From: Adiantum capillus-veneris | Lineage: Eukaryota; Streptophyta; Polypodiopsida; Polypodiales; Pteridaceae | Direction of reading: 5' to 3' | Length of the DNA stretch: 64,000 bases | NCBI GenBank assembly: GCA_014529385.2 | Contig: CM043971.1 | Span: 33,809,709 to 33,873,708, forward strand | Shown here: positions 22,382-33,684 of the stretch, in pieces | How the letters are laid out: the number at the start of each line of letters is the position of its first letter | How positions within the stretch are numbered: the stretch's first letter is position 1 | Translations under genes and position numbers: made by a program | The notes under the pieces: model-generated | Told to the model about the DNA's origin: nothing | The model's database searches: none | What the model saw: only the letters and a program-made list of their open reading frames with translations

Positions 22382-25300
22382 TTAGTCCACAAAGGGGAGT
22401 AAGCCCAAAGCTTTGCGGAAAGCTTCAAGCTTCTCACGAGACAATGCCTTTGTGAAAAGATCTGCAAGGTTGTCCTGTGTTGGCACATAAGCCAAGCTGT
22501 TCTCTCCTGCTGAGAGCCTCTCCCTGACATAGTGGTAATGCACCTCAATGTGCTTTGTGCGAGCATGAAAAACTGGGTTCCTCGCAACTGCCAATGCGCT
22601 CTGACTGTCAGTGTAGATAGTGTTGGCAGTGTCCTGTCCAACACCCAAGTCAGCCATAAGGCGTCTGAGCCATACACACTCAACCGTAGCTGTGAAGACT
22701 GCCCTGTACTCAGCCTCACAACTCGAAGTGGCCACAGTAGGTTGCTTCTTGCTCAACCATGATATACATGAACTGCCAAGCATGAAACAAAAACCACTTG
22801 TGGACACTCGCGTGTCAAAACAACCAGCCCAATCTGAGTCCGAAAAAGCATGTAAGTCTGGCGGCAATGATCCCCCCTTGGGATAAAACAAGCCAAGATG
22901 TAAAGTGCCACTAAGGTAGCGGAAAATCCTCTTGACAGCCTGCCAATGCTTAGACCCTGGGCTATGCATAAATCTGCTGACCTGCGAGACTGCAAACTGA
23001 ATATCTGGCCTCGTGTTGCATACATAAATGAGGCAGCCAACAGCAGTTTGGTAAAGAGTGACATCAGCAGGATCGCCAGCATCATGTAGACTCAACTTCA
23101 AACCTGTTTCCATGGGAGTGGCAATAGGTTTGCAATCCTCAAGTCCAAACTTACATAGCAATGTCTCTATGTAACTTTTCTGACACAAGGCAATACCACC
23201 ATCACACTGCTTAAACTGTATACCCAAGTAATGATGCAACAACCCCAAATCTTTCATCTTGAAAGTAGCATTCAAATCAGCCTTAAATTCAGCAATATGT
23301 CTCTCATTTGGTCCAGTGATCAGCAAATCATCAACATAAAGAACCACAATGAGAAATACATCATCCTCACGCTTTACATACAATGTGCTTTCTGTTGGAC
23401 TGTTACGAAAGCCTCGTTTAACCAAATGAGTGTCAGCTTTCTCATACCAAGCACGAGGAGATTGCTTCAACCCATACAAAGCCTTCTTACATTTGCACAC
23501 TTTGTCCTCTTGTCCTTTTATGACAAAACCGCGAGGCTGCGTTACATAAACTTCCTCAAATATGTCACCATTCAAGAAAGCAGTAACAATGTCTGATTGA
23601 TGTACATCCCAACCAAAATGAGCTGCCAATGCACATAGAAAACGCACAGTAGTCATACGACAAGTGGGAGCAAAAGTCTCTTCATAATCTATGCCTTTTT
23701 GTTGTGCATAACCCTTTGCAACAAGTCGAGCCTTATGGCGATCGATCTCACCATCCGGCTTGCGTTTCAACTTGTAAACCCACTTCGTACCAATGGCCTT
23801 TTTTCCAGGAGGCAAATCACATAAAGTCCATGTGTCATTCTCTATAAGTGCATCATATTCTGATTTCATGGCAGCAATCCAATTTTCTGAATTCTGTGCT
23901 TCATCAAAAGACAGAGGCTCCTCAACATCATGTAAACTAGACACAGCCAAAGCATAACAATCTGATGCATAAGATGCATGGCGAGAGCCTGAACGAGTAC
24001 GACTAGATAAAGGTGCATCCAATTTACTGTCACGCAAAGTGTGCAGTAGCCATTTTGGCATACCTCTAGCCTGCTCATTTTCAGCCCTTTCCTCATCAAG
24101 TACATCATGTACATCTGCATCAGTAATAGGCTGTTCTAAAACATTTTCAGAAACCCCCATAGGCTGTACATTTGCCTCATTGGAACTTACATTCGTATTT
24201 CCACCACTGAAAAGAGGCAACAAAGTGTCATAAATGTCCTGTGAGCTTACATTACTGTCTCTAGTACATGACAGCAAGGGTTGAACAGAATCTTCCACAA
24301 ACACTACATCCCGTGAAACCAAAATACGTTTTGTTTGCGGATGATACAACCTGTAACCTTTGCTTTCAGCACTATAACCAACAAAAATACATTTGACAGC
24401 CTTATCATCCAATTTTCTGCGCTGCACTTGTGGCACCAAAGCATATGCCAAACAGCCAAAAACACGCATGTGCTCAATAGAAGGTTTTCTATCATGCCAT
24501 GCTTCATATGGAGTAATAGACTGCAAAGCTTTCGTAGGACACCTGTTAAGTACATAAGTGGCACACATGATGGCCTCAAGCCAAAAAGAATGCGGCAAAG
24601 CTTGACTTTTGACCATACATCGTGCCATTTCCGTTAGTGACCTGTTTTTCCTCTCAGCAACACCATTTTGCTGAGGTGTATAAGGCACTGTACATTGGTG
24701 TTTTATCCCACGACTAGCCAGAAATGCATTAAATTCATGAGACATATACTCCCCCCCTCGATCGGAACGGAGGGTGCCCATAGTACATTTTGAGACATTT
24801 TCAGCCATAGCCAAAAATTGTTTGAAGCACATAAAAACTTCGGACTTTGCTTTAAGCGGAAATACCCATGCATGCCTGGAGTAATCATCAATGAAAGTCA
24901 CGAAGTATAGGTAATTGCCCAAGGACGGAGTTTGCATGGGCCCACAAACATCACTATGCACAAGTTGCAACCTGCATGTGGCCCTAACTGAACCATCCTT
25001 TGGAAACTTAGAACGCTGCATTTTACCCAGAATACAGCCTTCACAAACATGTTTGATAGGTGCTTCAAGAGGCGGCAAAGAAGCAACCATATCAGATTTC
25101 TGCAAACGCAGCAAACTGGCAAAATTCAGATGACCAAAACGTGCATGCCAAAGTTTTGCATCTGAAATAGTCCTTGAATCTGCAACAGCATTTGCAAAAT
25201 TTTGTCCACACTTGTCATACAAAGTGAGCTTATACAGCCCACGGCACAAAAGCCCAGATGCAACAATTTCATCACCAAAACTGAGATCATGAACTGTACA

Positions 25301-26668
25301 TCTGTCATCCACAAATTTGACTACAAGTCCAAGTCTAGCAAGTGCGGATACAGACAATAGATTCTTCTTGATCCCAGGTACATAAAGTGCATCAACAAGT
25401 GTGAAGGAACTGCCATTAGCAGCAGTGAGCACAATCTTTCCAACTCCCTGAACTGGATAAGAGGCGTTGTTGGCACAAGTGACTGAATTCCCATGAGGGA
25501 CAGACTCGAGAGAGGTAAACAATTCACGATGTGAGGTAATGTGCTTTGTAGCACCACTGTCGAAATACCACACATGTGAATCTGCAGCAACTGACAAGCA
25601 TGCATCATGGACAGCAGGATTGTAAGTGCACTCTGCGCTAAAAGCCCATTCTGCATCAACATCAGCATCACAATCTCCTTTCACAGAAGACTCAACAATG
25701 GCTGCATTTGTAGTGGAACCAGCATTTGCAGTGGAACCACCCTCTTTCTTCTTAGCCTCTTTGGCCTTCAACTTAGGACACGACTTGATCAAGTGATCAT
25801 TGGCTTTACAATAATGGCAACGCATTTTCTTTTTGCCCTTATCACCAGAATTGCCAGAAGAAGTGCTGCCAGCAGAAGCATTAGGAACAGAAATTTTGCC
25901 ACTCGCAGCAGAACCATAAGAAGTGGCTGCATTACTGTTACCACCCTTTCTTTGAGAAGCAATAAAAGCCTGTTCAACTGCACGCTGCCTAGTCCTGTTT
26001 TTTCTAGAAAGTGACTCTTGCAACAGCAATGTGCATAATGCATCAAACTTGACAACTTCAGGATTTCCTTGGGTCATCAGTCTCCAAGTACTAGCAAAAG
26101 TCTGGTAGGAATCTGGTAAGGCATCAAGAACAGTCTGCACAAGGGAACTGTCAGAAATGACTTCACCTGCAGAAATGAGTTGCTCATTGATATCCTTGAC
26201 ACTAGCAAGGAAAGTGTCCATATCATCTTCCTCATGCATAATCTTCGATTCTAGCTCTTTACGCAGCAAAGCAATTTTAGCCTCATTGCGGCTTGCATAA
26301 AGACTTGCTAGAATATCCCAAGCCTGTTTTGCAGATTTTGCTGAACGGATGTGAGGAATAATGGTGCGCTTCACAGACAACGCAATCAATGCATGAGCCT
26401 GCGCATCCTTAACATCCCAACGAGCTTGTTCTGCTGTAGGCAAAACAACTCTAACAGCTGCAATCCTTGCAGCAAGACCTGCAACATCCTCAATATCGCC
26501 TACATCTTCAGAACCAGGACGTACATCAATGCCCTGCACAATGTTCCAGACACCTTTTGACACAAGAACGTGTTGCATCATATAAGCCCACATAGGGTAG
26601 TTGTCCCCATCCAACCTGTCCTCAGCAGCAAACATCTTGAACACATCTGTGTTGTTGTTGTCAGCCAT
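22382..26668 (-). CDS. Copia Gag-Pol polyprotein
   Basis: A single uninterrupted frame encodes capsid, protease, integrase, RT and RNase H in the copia order. The frame is open from an ATG at 26728 (1448 codons). I prefer the ATG at 26668 (MADNNN…), which starts the conserved Gag; residue numbers here count from 26728. Features: Gag to about 300; CCHC knuckle 304-317; protease DSG 390-392; integrase zinc finger H528, H533, C562, C565; catalytic D593, D656, E692 (D-x35-E); RT with YVDD 1131-1134; RNase H with D1297, E1338 and D1374. No residue expected for catalysis is missing. The stop lies just before the polypurine tract. Gag and Pol are one ORF, so an uneven Gag:Pol ratio would need another route, such as splicing. 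Confidence 0.97.
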   Translation of the reverse strand: MADNNNTDVFKMFAAEDRLDGDNYPMWAYMMQHVLVSKGVWNIVQGIDVRPGSEDVGDIEDVAGLAARIAAVRVVLPTAEQARWDVKDAQAHALIALSVKRTIIPHIRSAKSAKQAWDILASLYASRNEAKIALLRKELESKIMHEEDDMDTFLASVKDINEQLISAGEVISDSSLVQTVLDALPDSYQTFASTWRLMTQGNPEVVKFDALCTLLLQESLSRKNRTRQRAVEQAFIASQRKGGNSNAATSYGSAASGKISVPNASAGSTSSGNSGDKGKKKMRCHYCKANDHLIKSCPKLKAKEAKKKEGGSTANAGSTTNAAIVESSVKGDCDADVDAEWAFSAECTYNPAVHDACLSVAADSHVWYFDSGATKHITSHRELFTSLESVPHGNSVTCANNASYPVQGVGKIVLTAANGSSFTLVDALYVPGIKKNLLSVSALARLGLVVKFVDDRCTVHDLSFGDEIVASGLLCRGLYKLTLYDKCGQNFANAVADSRTISDAKLWHARFGHLNFASLLRLQKSDMVASLPPLEAPIKHVCEGCILGKMQRSKFPKDGSVRATCRLQLVHSDVCGPMQTPSLGNYLYFVTFIDDYSRHAWVFPLKAKSEVFMCFKQFLAMAENVSKCTMGTLRSDRGGEYMSHEFNAFLASRGIKHQCTVPYTPQQNGVAERKNRSLTEMARCMVKSQALPHSFWLEAIMCATYVLNRCPTKALQSITPYEAWHDRKPSIEHMRVFGCLAYALVPQVQRRKLDDKAVKCIFVGYSAESKGYRLYHPQTKRILVSRDVVFVEDSVQPLLSCTRDSNVSSQDIYDTLLPLFSGGNTNVSSNEANVQPMGVSENVLEQPITDADVHDVLDEERAENEQARGMPKWLLHTLRDSKLDAPLSSRTRSGSRHASYASDCYALAVSSLHDVEEPLSFDEAQNSENWIAAMKSEYDALIENDTWTLCDLPPGKKAIGTKWVYKLKRKPDGEIDRHKARLVAKGYAQQKGIDYEETFAPTCRMTTVRFLCALAAHFGWDVHQSDIVTAFLNGDIFEEVYVTQPRGFVIKGQEDKVCKCKKALYGLKQSPRAWYEKADTHLVKRGFRNSPTESTLYVKREDDVFLIVVLYVDDLLITGPNERHIAEFKADLNATFKMKDLGLLHHYLGIQFKQCDGGIALCQKSYIETLLCKFGLEDCKPIATPMETGLKLSLHDAGDPADVTLYQTAVGCLIYVCNTRPDIQFAVSQVSRFMHSPGSKHWQAVKRIFRYLSGTLHLGLFYPKGGSLPPDLHAFSDSDWAGCFDTRVSTSGFCFMLGSSCISWLSKKQPTVATSSCEAEYRAVFTATVECVWLRRLMADLGVGQDTANTIYTDSQSALAVARNPVFHARTKHIEVHYHYVRERLSAGENSLAYVPTQDNLADLFTKALSREKLEAFRKALGLLPFVD

Positions 26669-27016
26669 GGTAAATGCTGCACCTGATGTGAAAACTGCCC
26701 GAAAATAGGAGAAATGGAGCGGGAACAACTTGTGCTATATAGCACAAACCGTAGAAGACTATAAGGCACCTGTTATGCAGAAAACGGCACTGACAAAAAA
26801 TCTGCACAAAATGACGAAATAGCCTGTGCAGTACTGCCCGTAGTGGAAACGGAGGCCGAAATGAGCCCAAATCAAAATTCTGAGCAGACCAAGCTCTTCG
26901 AGCTTTCCCAAAATATTTGTCGACCTGCGAACGCTTGCCAAAGCTCACTGAAATCGGAGAAAGTGAGCAGGCGTGTGCTGGAGCAGCTGGCGACTAAGCC
27001 CGGGAGGACGTGACCT

Positions 27017-27028
27017 GCTCTGATACCA
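27017..27028 (-). other. Primer binding site of the copia element, tRNA-iMet
   Basis: On the minus strand TGGTATCAGAGC follows the 5' LTR after two bases. It is identical to the site of the chromovirus. Confidence 0.95.
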
Positions 27029-27030
27029 AT

Positions 27031-27257
27031 TGTTGGAATTAGGGTTGCAGAGAAACACACACAGCTTGGAGAAGACGAAGGAAGCTCAAGGCACACAATA
27101 GAGAGTGTATTACTTAGTGTGCAATGGAAAGATAGATAGCCCTAGAGTGATGGGCGTATATACAATGCACGGGGGAAAAAACCTCCTAAAGAGGGAAAAA
27201 ATGCCCCGGCGGTCCTAGTGTGTTCACACACATCACTACCACATGTATATGGTAACA
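27031..27257 (-). repeat. 5' LTR of the copia element
   Basis: Identical by eye to 22080-22306. On the minus strand it runs TGTTACCATATAC to TTCCAACA and is followed by the primer site. Confidence 0.95.
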
Positions 27258-27627
27258 AGAGGTCGAAAAGCTCTCTCTGCAAAGGTGACAATTGGAAATG
27301 AGGTTGTTTTAGCCTACCTGGGATATCTATACCCGGACTTCCCGAACCATTTTTCCCCAGATTTCCCTGTTAGTCCTACTAGCCCGTGAAATCTATGTTA
27401 GACTCAAAATTTCCCCTATCGGATTCTTATAGCTCATTCTGCAAGAATTTTGCAAAAGTAGGTCAGACCGCCTAATTTAGGCTTCCCGCTTCTATCTTCC
27501 GATTTCATTGAAAATTTTTGTGCTTGTCTGCCTTGTCTTTTTTATCACCACCGTACCGTGTCTTCCATTTTTCCATCTGAGCTCCTTTGCTATTTATTAT
27601 TAATTTTTGACCTGTTTATTGAAAAAA

Positions 27628-27900
27628 TCAAAGAAAATAACAAAATGCGCTAAAAAAGCAAAATGAAAATCCAATATTTAAAAAACTCATATCCTCAGGA
27701 AATGTTAGACTTGATAAATAAGTAACCAGATAGTTACTCCACTTAGGAACATGCGACATTTGGAACAAAGTTACATGAGGTATGGGTCTCTGTTTTTGAC
27801 ATTGAGGACAATCCTTCACAAAATATCGAACATCACTCCTCATAGTCGGCCAAATTACTCCAAGTCTCAAGATTCTTTGCATAGTTTGGTCTTCCGCAAA
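27628..27900 (-). pseudogene. Element H integrase zinc-finger remnant
   Basis: The minus-strand frame has the second half of an HHCC finger (IWPTMRSDVRYFVKDCPQCQK) as in Ty3 integrases. After about 30 more residues the similarity to integrase stops and no D..D..E core follows before the copia insertion. It is a truncated, non-functional domain. From 27263 to 27627 I see nothing I can assign. Confidence 0.75.
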
Positions 27901-28510
27901 GTGAAGTCCTACTATGGTAATATGTGCTTGACTTAGGTACTAGTTTTTCTCCTCAGGATTAATACATAAGAGCAATATTCCATCTCGATTTCTTTTGTAT
28001 AGCCTACCAGCTAGTAACTGATACATAGCCAATTGCTTGATTAATTTGATTGTAATATGCAGTGGTATTTTCGAATCCACTTGAGCTATTGTCATCAATG
28101 ATACCATGTTTTCTGACCATCATTAGGAAAAGTTTGGACTAAAAAATGGGCCTTGTAAGAATTGTTGATGTGGCATGGCTTTCAAAAAGTGGGGATCGGT
28201 AAATTTTTTGCAAATAAGATCCAAACTTGTCGAAGGTTGGATATTTAGAATCTACTCTTCAAATGCTATCTATTGATATATAGCATGCATATATCGGACA
28301 TTGCCTTCATGTAGATCTAGAAAAAGGTGATTTTAGATTACCGTAACGGTAACAAAACCTGGCTGGTTGAAAAAAAATGGCATAACTTTCATAGAAGTCA
28401 TCCAAACTTTTCGGACCTTGGCTCTTTAGAATCCATTTTTCAAGAACTTTCCAATGATAGGTCATATCATGGGGTTCTAAGCAATAATTAGAGGGGTCTA
28501 CCGGGTTGCT
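27901..28510. other. Non-coding spacer between RNase H and integrase finger of H
   Basis: In a normal Ty3 element this interval would be coding. Here it has many stops on both strands, and two half-similar passages with the phrases TCCAAACTT and TTTAGAATC (about 28205-28250 and 28405-28440). It is probably foreign repetitive DNA inserted into, or replacing part of, H. I could not find termini. Confidence 0.4.
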
Positions 28511-29292
28511 TTATTTTGTACAACTTTGATGATGTGGCACTCTTAAAAGGCCCAAAAATGAGTTCCAAATTTTCCTAATGCGAGGTATCATTTCCACAGA
28601 GAACAAATAGGCTTCTGGTAGATCATCTTCTACCCTTTTAGGTGATTCTCCTGAAATAATCCTTGACAAATGATCTGCTCTTTGATGTGTAGTGCCCTTT
28701 TTTACAACCACAGTGAAATCAAATTCCAGAAGAATGATGAACCATCTCACTATTCTTCCTGTGCTGTATGGCTTGTTGACCAAATACAACAAAGCTTGGT
28801 AGTCTACAAAGAACACAAACTGTTGGCTAATAGGTAATGTCTATACTTTTTAATGGCATAGGTCATTCCTAACCCTTCTCTTTTAGTGGTAGTGTAATTC
28901 TTTTCTGCCATGTTCAACTGTCAGCTAGCATAAGAAATAGGAAAGTCAATTTTCTCGTCTCCTGGTTGAGCTAGTATACAACCTGTGGCAAAATTGGAAG
29001 CATCTACATGTATGTGGAATATCTTATCCCAATCTGGTGCTTTTAATATTGGAGCTGAGGTGAGAGCTTGCTTAAGCTTCATGAAGGATACTTCTAGGGT
29101 CTGTTCAGCTCTTTTTACTTGAGTGGTCTTACACACTATGGATTCGTCTTCGTTATCTCCCAAGTAAGAGGGTAATGTTTTCAAGGTCAATGGTTTCGAC
29201 ATTCCTAAAGCTTTAGATCCGCAATCCCCATACAAGGATTGTACATCCATGTTCATATCAGGAGGTAGGTTGTCCAACCAAAATTCCTCTAT
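28511..29292 (-). pseudogene. Element H RNase H, fused directly to the gag side
   Basis: Frames 28921-29277 and 28511-28816, broken by a stop and a frameshift, contain a Ty3 RNase H (HIHVDASNFATGCILAQPG … FVDYQALLYLVNKP … RADHLSRI). Just upstream, on the coding strand, the reading continues without any RT motif across the E3 insertion point into the gag-side frame at 39830-40099. No protease or RT lies between gag and RNase H, so these domains were deleted before E3 inserted. Confidence 0.75.
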
Positions 29293-29661
29293 TGTTGACA
29301 GGGTACGTATTTAGCTGAAGTAATGCTCAGTTGGATTATCGGATTTTGACTAAAAATCAGATCTGAATCGGATTTTGCTCTGATTGGATATTCGGACTTG
29401 TTAAAGTTGGATGTTCATGTTAGTTAGAGCAGTTATAATTGGTTGGGGATATAGAAGTAGTCGCGGGTAGAAAGGAAAGCAGATGTATGAAGATTGAGAA
29501 GGGGAAGATTTTTGGTGTCTGATCTTTTTTGATTTCCTGTTCTTGTTAAATCTGAAATGTTTGCTCAACTTCTATAGTGTTTCTGATCATGAATTTGGTG
29601 TTCTTCTATCTATGTGCTAGTATGTGTGAGAATGAAATCTTTGTGTTGTTGAACCCCAACA
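29293..29661 (+). repeat. 5' LTR of E3
   Basis: TGTTGACAGGG to CCCCAACA. Downstream CATTTGGCGATCC stands where a primer site should be, but I cannot assign a tRNA to it. Confidence 0.9.
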
Positions 29662-29919
29662 CATTTGGCGATCCTGCTATATCTGATTCTGTTTGAGATA
29701 GCATTTGGGATTGTTTGTGATCTTCTTGAATGATCATGTATGTCGGAGGGACATAGACGGACATCTCAAGTGTATTACACAAGGGTGCAAGCCCAAGCAA
29801 GAAATATTGATCCTTTTCAATATGATCCAATCATAGAAGAATCGGGTGAAACAGATAGGTCTGAATTACATCCAGAAAACCAGGTAGGAGAGAGTTCAGG
29901 AGCACCAGAGGGCAGGTAG

Positions 29920-31107
29920 ATGGGGCAATTTGTTGGAGCTTTACTCTTGATAGCAAGATTTTCAAGAAGTAGAAGAAGACTTCACTTTGACTCATTACAG
30001 GTATCTACCAGGCAAAGACCAAGGAGAGTACCTCAGCCCCTCCCATGGCTCAACCACCTCAACCCCAAGGTTAAGGCACCAAAGTTCAGAGGAAAGTCTG
30101 GTGAGGATGTTGATTGTCATGTGGCCCAATTTGAGGCCAAGTGGCAAGAAAGTGGACATCAGGATGTCTATGGAGATGATATAACGTTGCAACAATTTGC
30201 AGCAACACTGGAAGGCAAGGCCATGAGTTGGTTTAGCCAATATGGAATTGTACACTTTGCAACCTATGCTACCCTCAGAGTCGCATTCTTGCAAAGATTC
30301 CAAAAGGAGAAAACTCCGACTGATATTGTAAAGAAAATCAGAGATAGCAAACAAGGGAATATGTTGGTAGAAGATTATACTCAGAAATTCAGAATTTTGG
30401 TGGATAGATTACAGGGCAATGAAAGACCCACAGATGAGATGTTGGCATGTTATTTCTTGAAAGGTATAAGAAAGGGATTAGAGAATGTTGTGGCCAGCAT
30501 TGACGTTGTCAGTGGTTCTGATAATATGGTCACAACTGCAACCAGAGTTGAAAAACGACTTGGTATGACCAAGAAAAAAAATAGGAGTAGGGCTAGTTTT
30601 AAATCTGAGAATGAGTCTAATTCTGAGTCTGCAGTTAATTCAGAGAGTGATTCCGAGGAGTCATCAGCAGGTGAGGCTGAAAGTAGCAAAGTAAAACATA
30701 AGAAGAAGAAGTAGGGCAGTAAGCAAAAAAAGAAAAAGAAGGAGAAAGGGCAAGAGTTGATCAATCAGTTGAAGAATATTGGGTATTCCATTGTGGCCCC
30801 CAAGGAGAAGCAATATTGTGAGATTTGTGAAAGGGAAGGACATAAAACATCTCAGTGTTGGTATAATCCCCACAATAGAGGTAGACCTACTTCTAATCCA
30901 GGAAAAGGGAGAAATGATGCTGAAACCAATCAAGTTGCTCCTTTGAGGCGGAGACCACCATTTCAAAGACCTCCTCGACCTCCACGACCACCTTGGAGAA
31001 ATCAGGACAATAACCAAAGAAGACCACCATGTATTATGCCATGTGTGTATTGTGGTGCACCAGACCATTGGGTTGGTTTGAATTGTACTTTATGGGTGAA
31101 ACATTGA
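29920..31107 (+). pseudogene. E3 Gag with two zinc knuckles
   Basis: The frame from 29920 carries a capsid domain (PKFRGKSGEDVDCHVAQF … SWFSQY … YTQKFRILVDRL). After a TAG at 30712-30714 it continues in the same frame into two CCHC knuckles, CEICEREGHKTSQC and CVYCGAPDHWVGLNC (the second with a longer spacing), and a Pro/Arg-rich stretch. It ends at a TGA at 31105-31107, after which the same frame goes on towards the protease. An acidic Ser-rich and Lys-rich linker lies around 30590-30720. The start codon is the first in the frame and may not be the original one. Confidence 0.8.
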
Positions 31108-33437
31108 GGGGAGAGGGGAATACCAGGGGTACTTTATAATCAAGATGATCAGCAAGTTAACCCACAGCCTCAACAGCAAAATCAACCACCGGCTCAAGCC
31201 AATGTCATTAGCATTGATATTGCTGAACAACAACCAACAGAGGATTTATTGGAAGAAAATCAGAAGCAGCAAATTCAAGAGCATTGTGATGAATGGGCTG
31301 GTGATTTTTCTCAAGCTGGAAAACATCAGGAGATAGATGTTATGGCGGTTACTAGGCCAAAGGGAAAAGGTCCTATTGACTAGAAGGAGCAAAAAGGAAT
31401 CCGGGATCAAGTTCAGAAACAGGTTCATAGGGACCACCATCATCAAAAGGTGGATGACATTCCTTTCTATAGTGAAGAGGATATACTGCAACAGCATTAT
31501 GAGAAACCTTCAGTATCCAAGGATGATAAGGATTGGTTTGAGGTATTAATAAACTCTCCCTTACAACTTTCTTTGGATCAGTTATTGTGTTTGGTTCCAG
31601 CTTTCAAAGACAAGTTGTTGAATAGATTGTTAGGCAAAGAATCTTCAGATCCGACAAAACCTATACTAGAGACTGTTGTCAATAATGTTGATCCAGTAGA
31701 TGTGGATTTTGTGGTTCCAGTGATTAAGGTGGTATTTTAGAGTATTTTGTTTGAAGAAGTGTTACTAGATAGAGGATCTGGAGTCAACATATTGGCTGAG
31801 TCTATTTATCATAAGATGAAGTTAAGTAAACTGGAGCTAGCACCCTTTCAGGTAAAGATGGCAGATCAGAGGAGAGTTCAACCCTTGGGGATTCTGAGGC
31901 AGCAAGTTATTTACATTGCAGGAATTAAATTTCAGGTGAACTTTGTTGTGTTAAAATTGGAGAAGGGTAATACCTCCTATGATATGTTATTGGGAAGGCC
32001 TTGGTTCAGGTTGGCTAAAGTTAAGCGGGAGAGAATGAAGTTGTTATCAAGAAGGGAAAGCAGGCAATTGCAATCCCTATGTTGGGGAGAAAGAATATTC
32101 CTTTCAATGAATGACCATTGTATGCTCAGTCAATCAATTTGGTAGAAGAAGTGGTAGATGATGAAGAAGAGGCATTCTTAAGAGCCAATCCAACCATTGT
32201 ACCAGTCTTTGAAGTTGATGTTGATGGTATCTTACAGAAAGAAGAAGAGGAAGAGTTAGCAGATTCTGATTTAGTACCTGGACAGACAATTCAGGGATCC
32301 GACTTGGTGCAGTTGGTCGATCGGACTTTAGTTCCTACTTCCAAGGAGGTGCTACAGCCAGCAAGAAAAAAAGGAAGCAAGGGATTTGGCTGAGAAGATT
32401 TGTAATAACAGATTTGGAGCATCAGCTAGATTTAAGCAAGATGAATTGAAGGACCTTAATTTGGGTATTGAAGAGGATCCTAAGATTATCAAGGTCAGTC
32501 TTCATGTGGATGGACATTTTTTGCATGAGTTGTTCCAGCTATTAAAGGAGTATAAAGATGTTTTTGCCTGGGATTATGCTGAAGTGAAAGGTATAGATCC
32601 TGGTTTGCATCAACATCGTATTAATCTGAAGGAGGATGCAATTCCGATTTTGCAACATAGGTACAGAATGAGCCCAAATTTTGTAGCACAAGTTAAACAA
32701 GAGATTGATAAGTTGTTAGCTGTTGGCTTCATTAAACCCATTCATGAGGTTACATAGTTGTCACCAATCATTGTGGTTCCCAAGAAGAATGGAAAAATCC
32801 GAGTTTGTGTTGATTACAGAAAGTTGAATGCAGCCACTATTACTAATCCTTTCCCAATGCCATTTTGTGATGCTATATTGGATGCTGTAGTAGCAGGGAA
32901 AGAAATGTATAGCTTTTTGGATGGATTCTCAGGGTATAATCAGATTAAGGTGGTTGAAGAGGATCAGCACAAAATAACCTTTATAACCGAGTGGGGTGCT
33001 TTTGCATCTAAAGTGATGAATTTTGGCCTCAAAAATGGATCACCATCATTCAACTTTTTCAGCATATAAAACATTTGAACCATATTTGTAGGATTTCATG
33101 AGAGTCTTTGTGGATGACTTTTCTGTCTTTGGAAAGAAAGACCTTCATTTGCAACATCTGAAGTTGTGTTTTGAAAAGTGTCGACAATTGAGAATGTGTC
33201 TTGACCCTTTCAAGAGTGTTATTGCTGTTCGGAGTGGAGTACTTTTAGGTCATGTGGTTTCTTATGAAGGGATGTCTATTGATGAGAAGAAGATTGAAGT
33301 GATCAAAGCAGCAAAAGGTCCAGGGAATGTTAAGGAAGTTAGCAGTTTTGTTGGTCAGGTGAAATGGCATGCTAGATATGTCAGATATTTAGCCAATGTT
33401 TGTATGCCTCTTACTCATTTAACAAAGAAGAATGTAC
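31108..33437 (+). pseudogene. E3 protease and reverse transcriptase
   Basis: The same frame as gag continues through TAGs at 31381-31383 and 31738-31740 into an aspartic protease (LLDRGSGVNILAES … YDMLLGRPWF). The second residue of the usual D[ST]G triad region is altered (DRGSG). A frameshift near 32130 is undone near 32390. RT follows from 32386 with a TAG at 32755-32757, where a Trp is conserved in relatives. Its catalytic box is VFVDDFSVFG (frame 33098-33478), after a frameshift near 33070. The reading ends at the inserted DNA at 33438, just after LTKKNV. Confidence 0.85.
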
Positions 33438-33647
33438 TGACGGGAGCAAAGCGAACCCCAAACCCCGACGGCCTCTAAAACACCGGGGACCGAATGGCGC
33501 ACCTCAAGCCTGTCATGGTAAAGCAAACATGGGGCACCACCTAGCTTCAGTGGCTAGGACGCAAACAACACACCACCATAACAAAGTTTTCATCCAAGAG
33601 AGGTGGATGCTTGGGAGTAATGATGAAGAGGAAGGGAAATGAGATCA

Positions 33648-33684
<37 letters not shown>

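Larger units (their letters stand above)
22080..27257 (-). mobile_element. Intact Ty1/copia retrotransposon
   Basis: Two LTRs of 227 bp (22080-22306, 27031-27257) are identical by eye. They enclose an intact polyprotein ORF. A perfect 5-bp target duplication AGAGG lies at 22075-22079 and 27258-27262. The primer site and polypurine tract are intact. Everything needed for autonomous transposition is present, so this is the youngest insertion in the window and may be active. It sits in element H between the integrase remnant and the 21488-21817 ORF. Confidence 0.97.
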
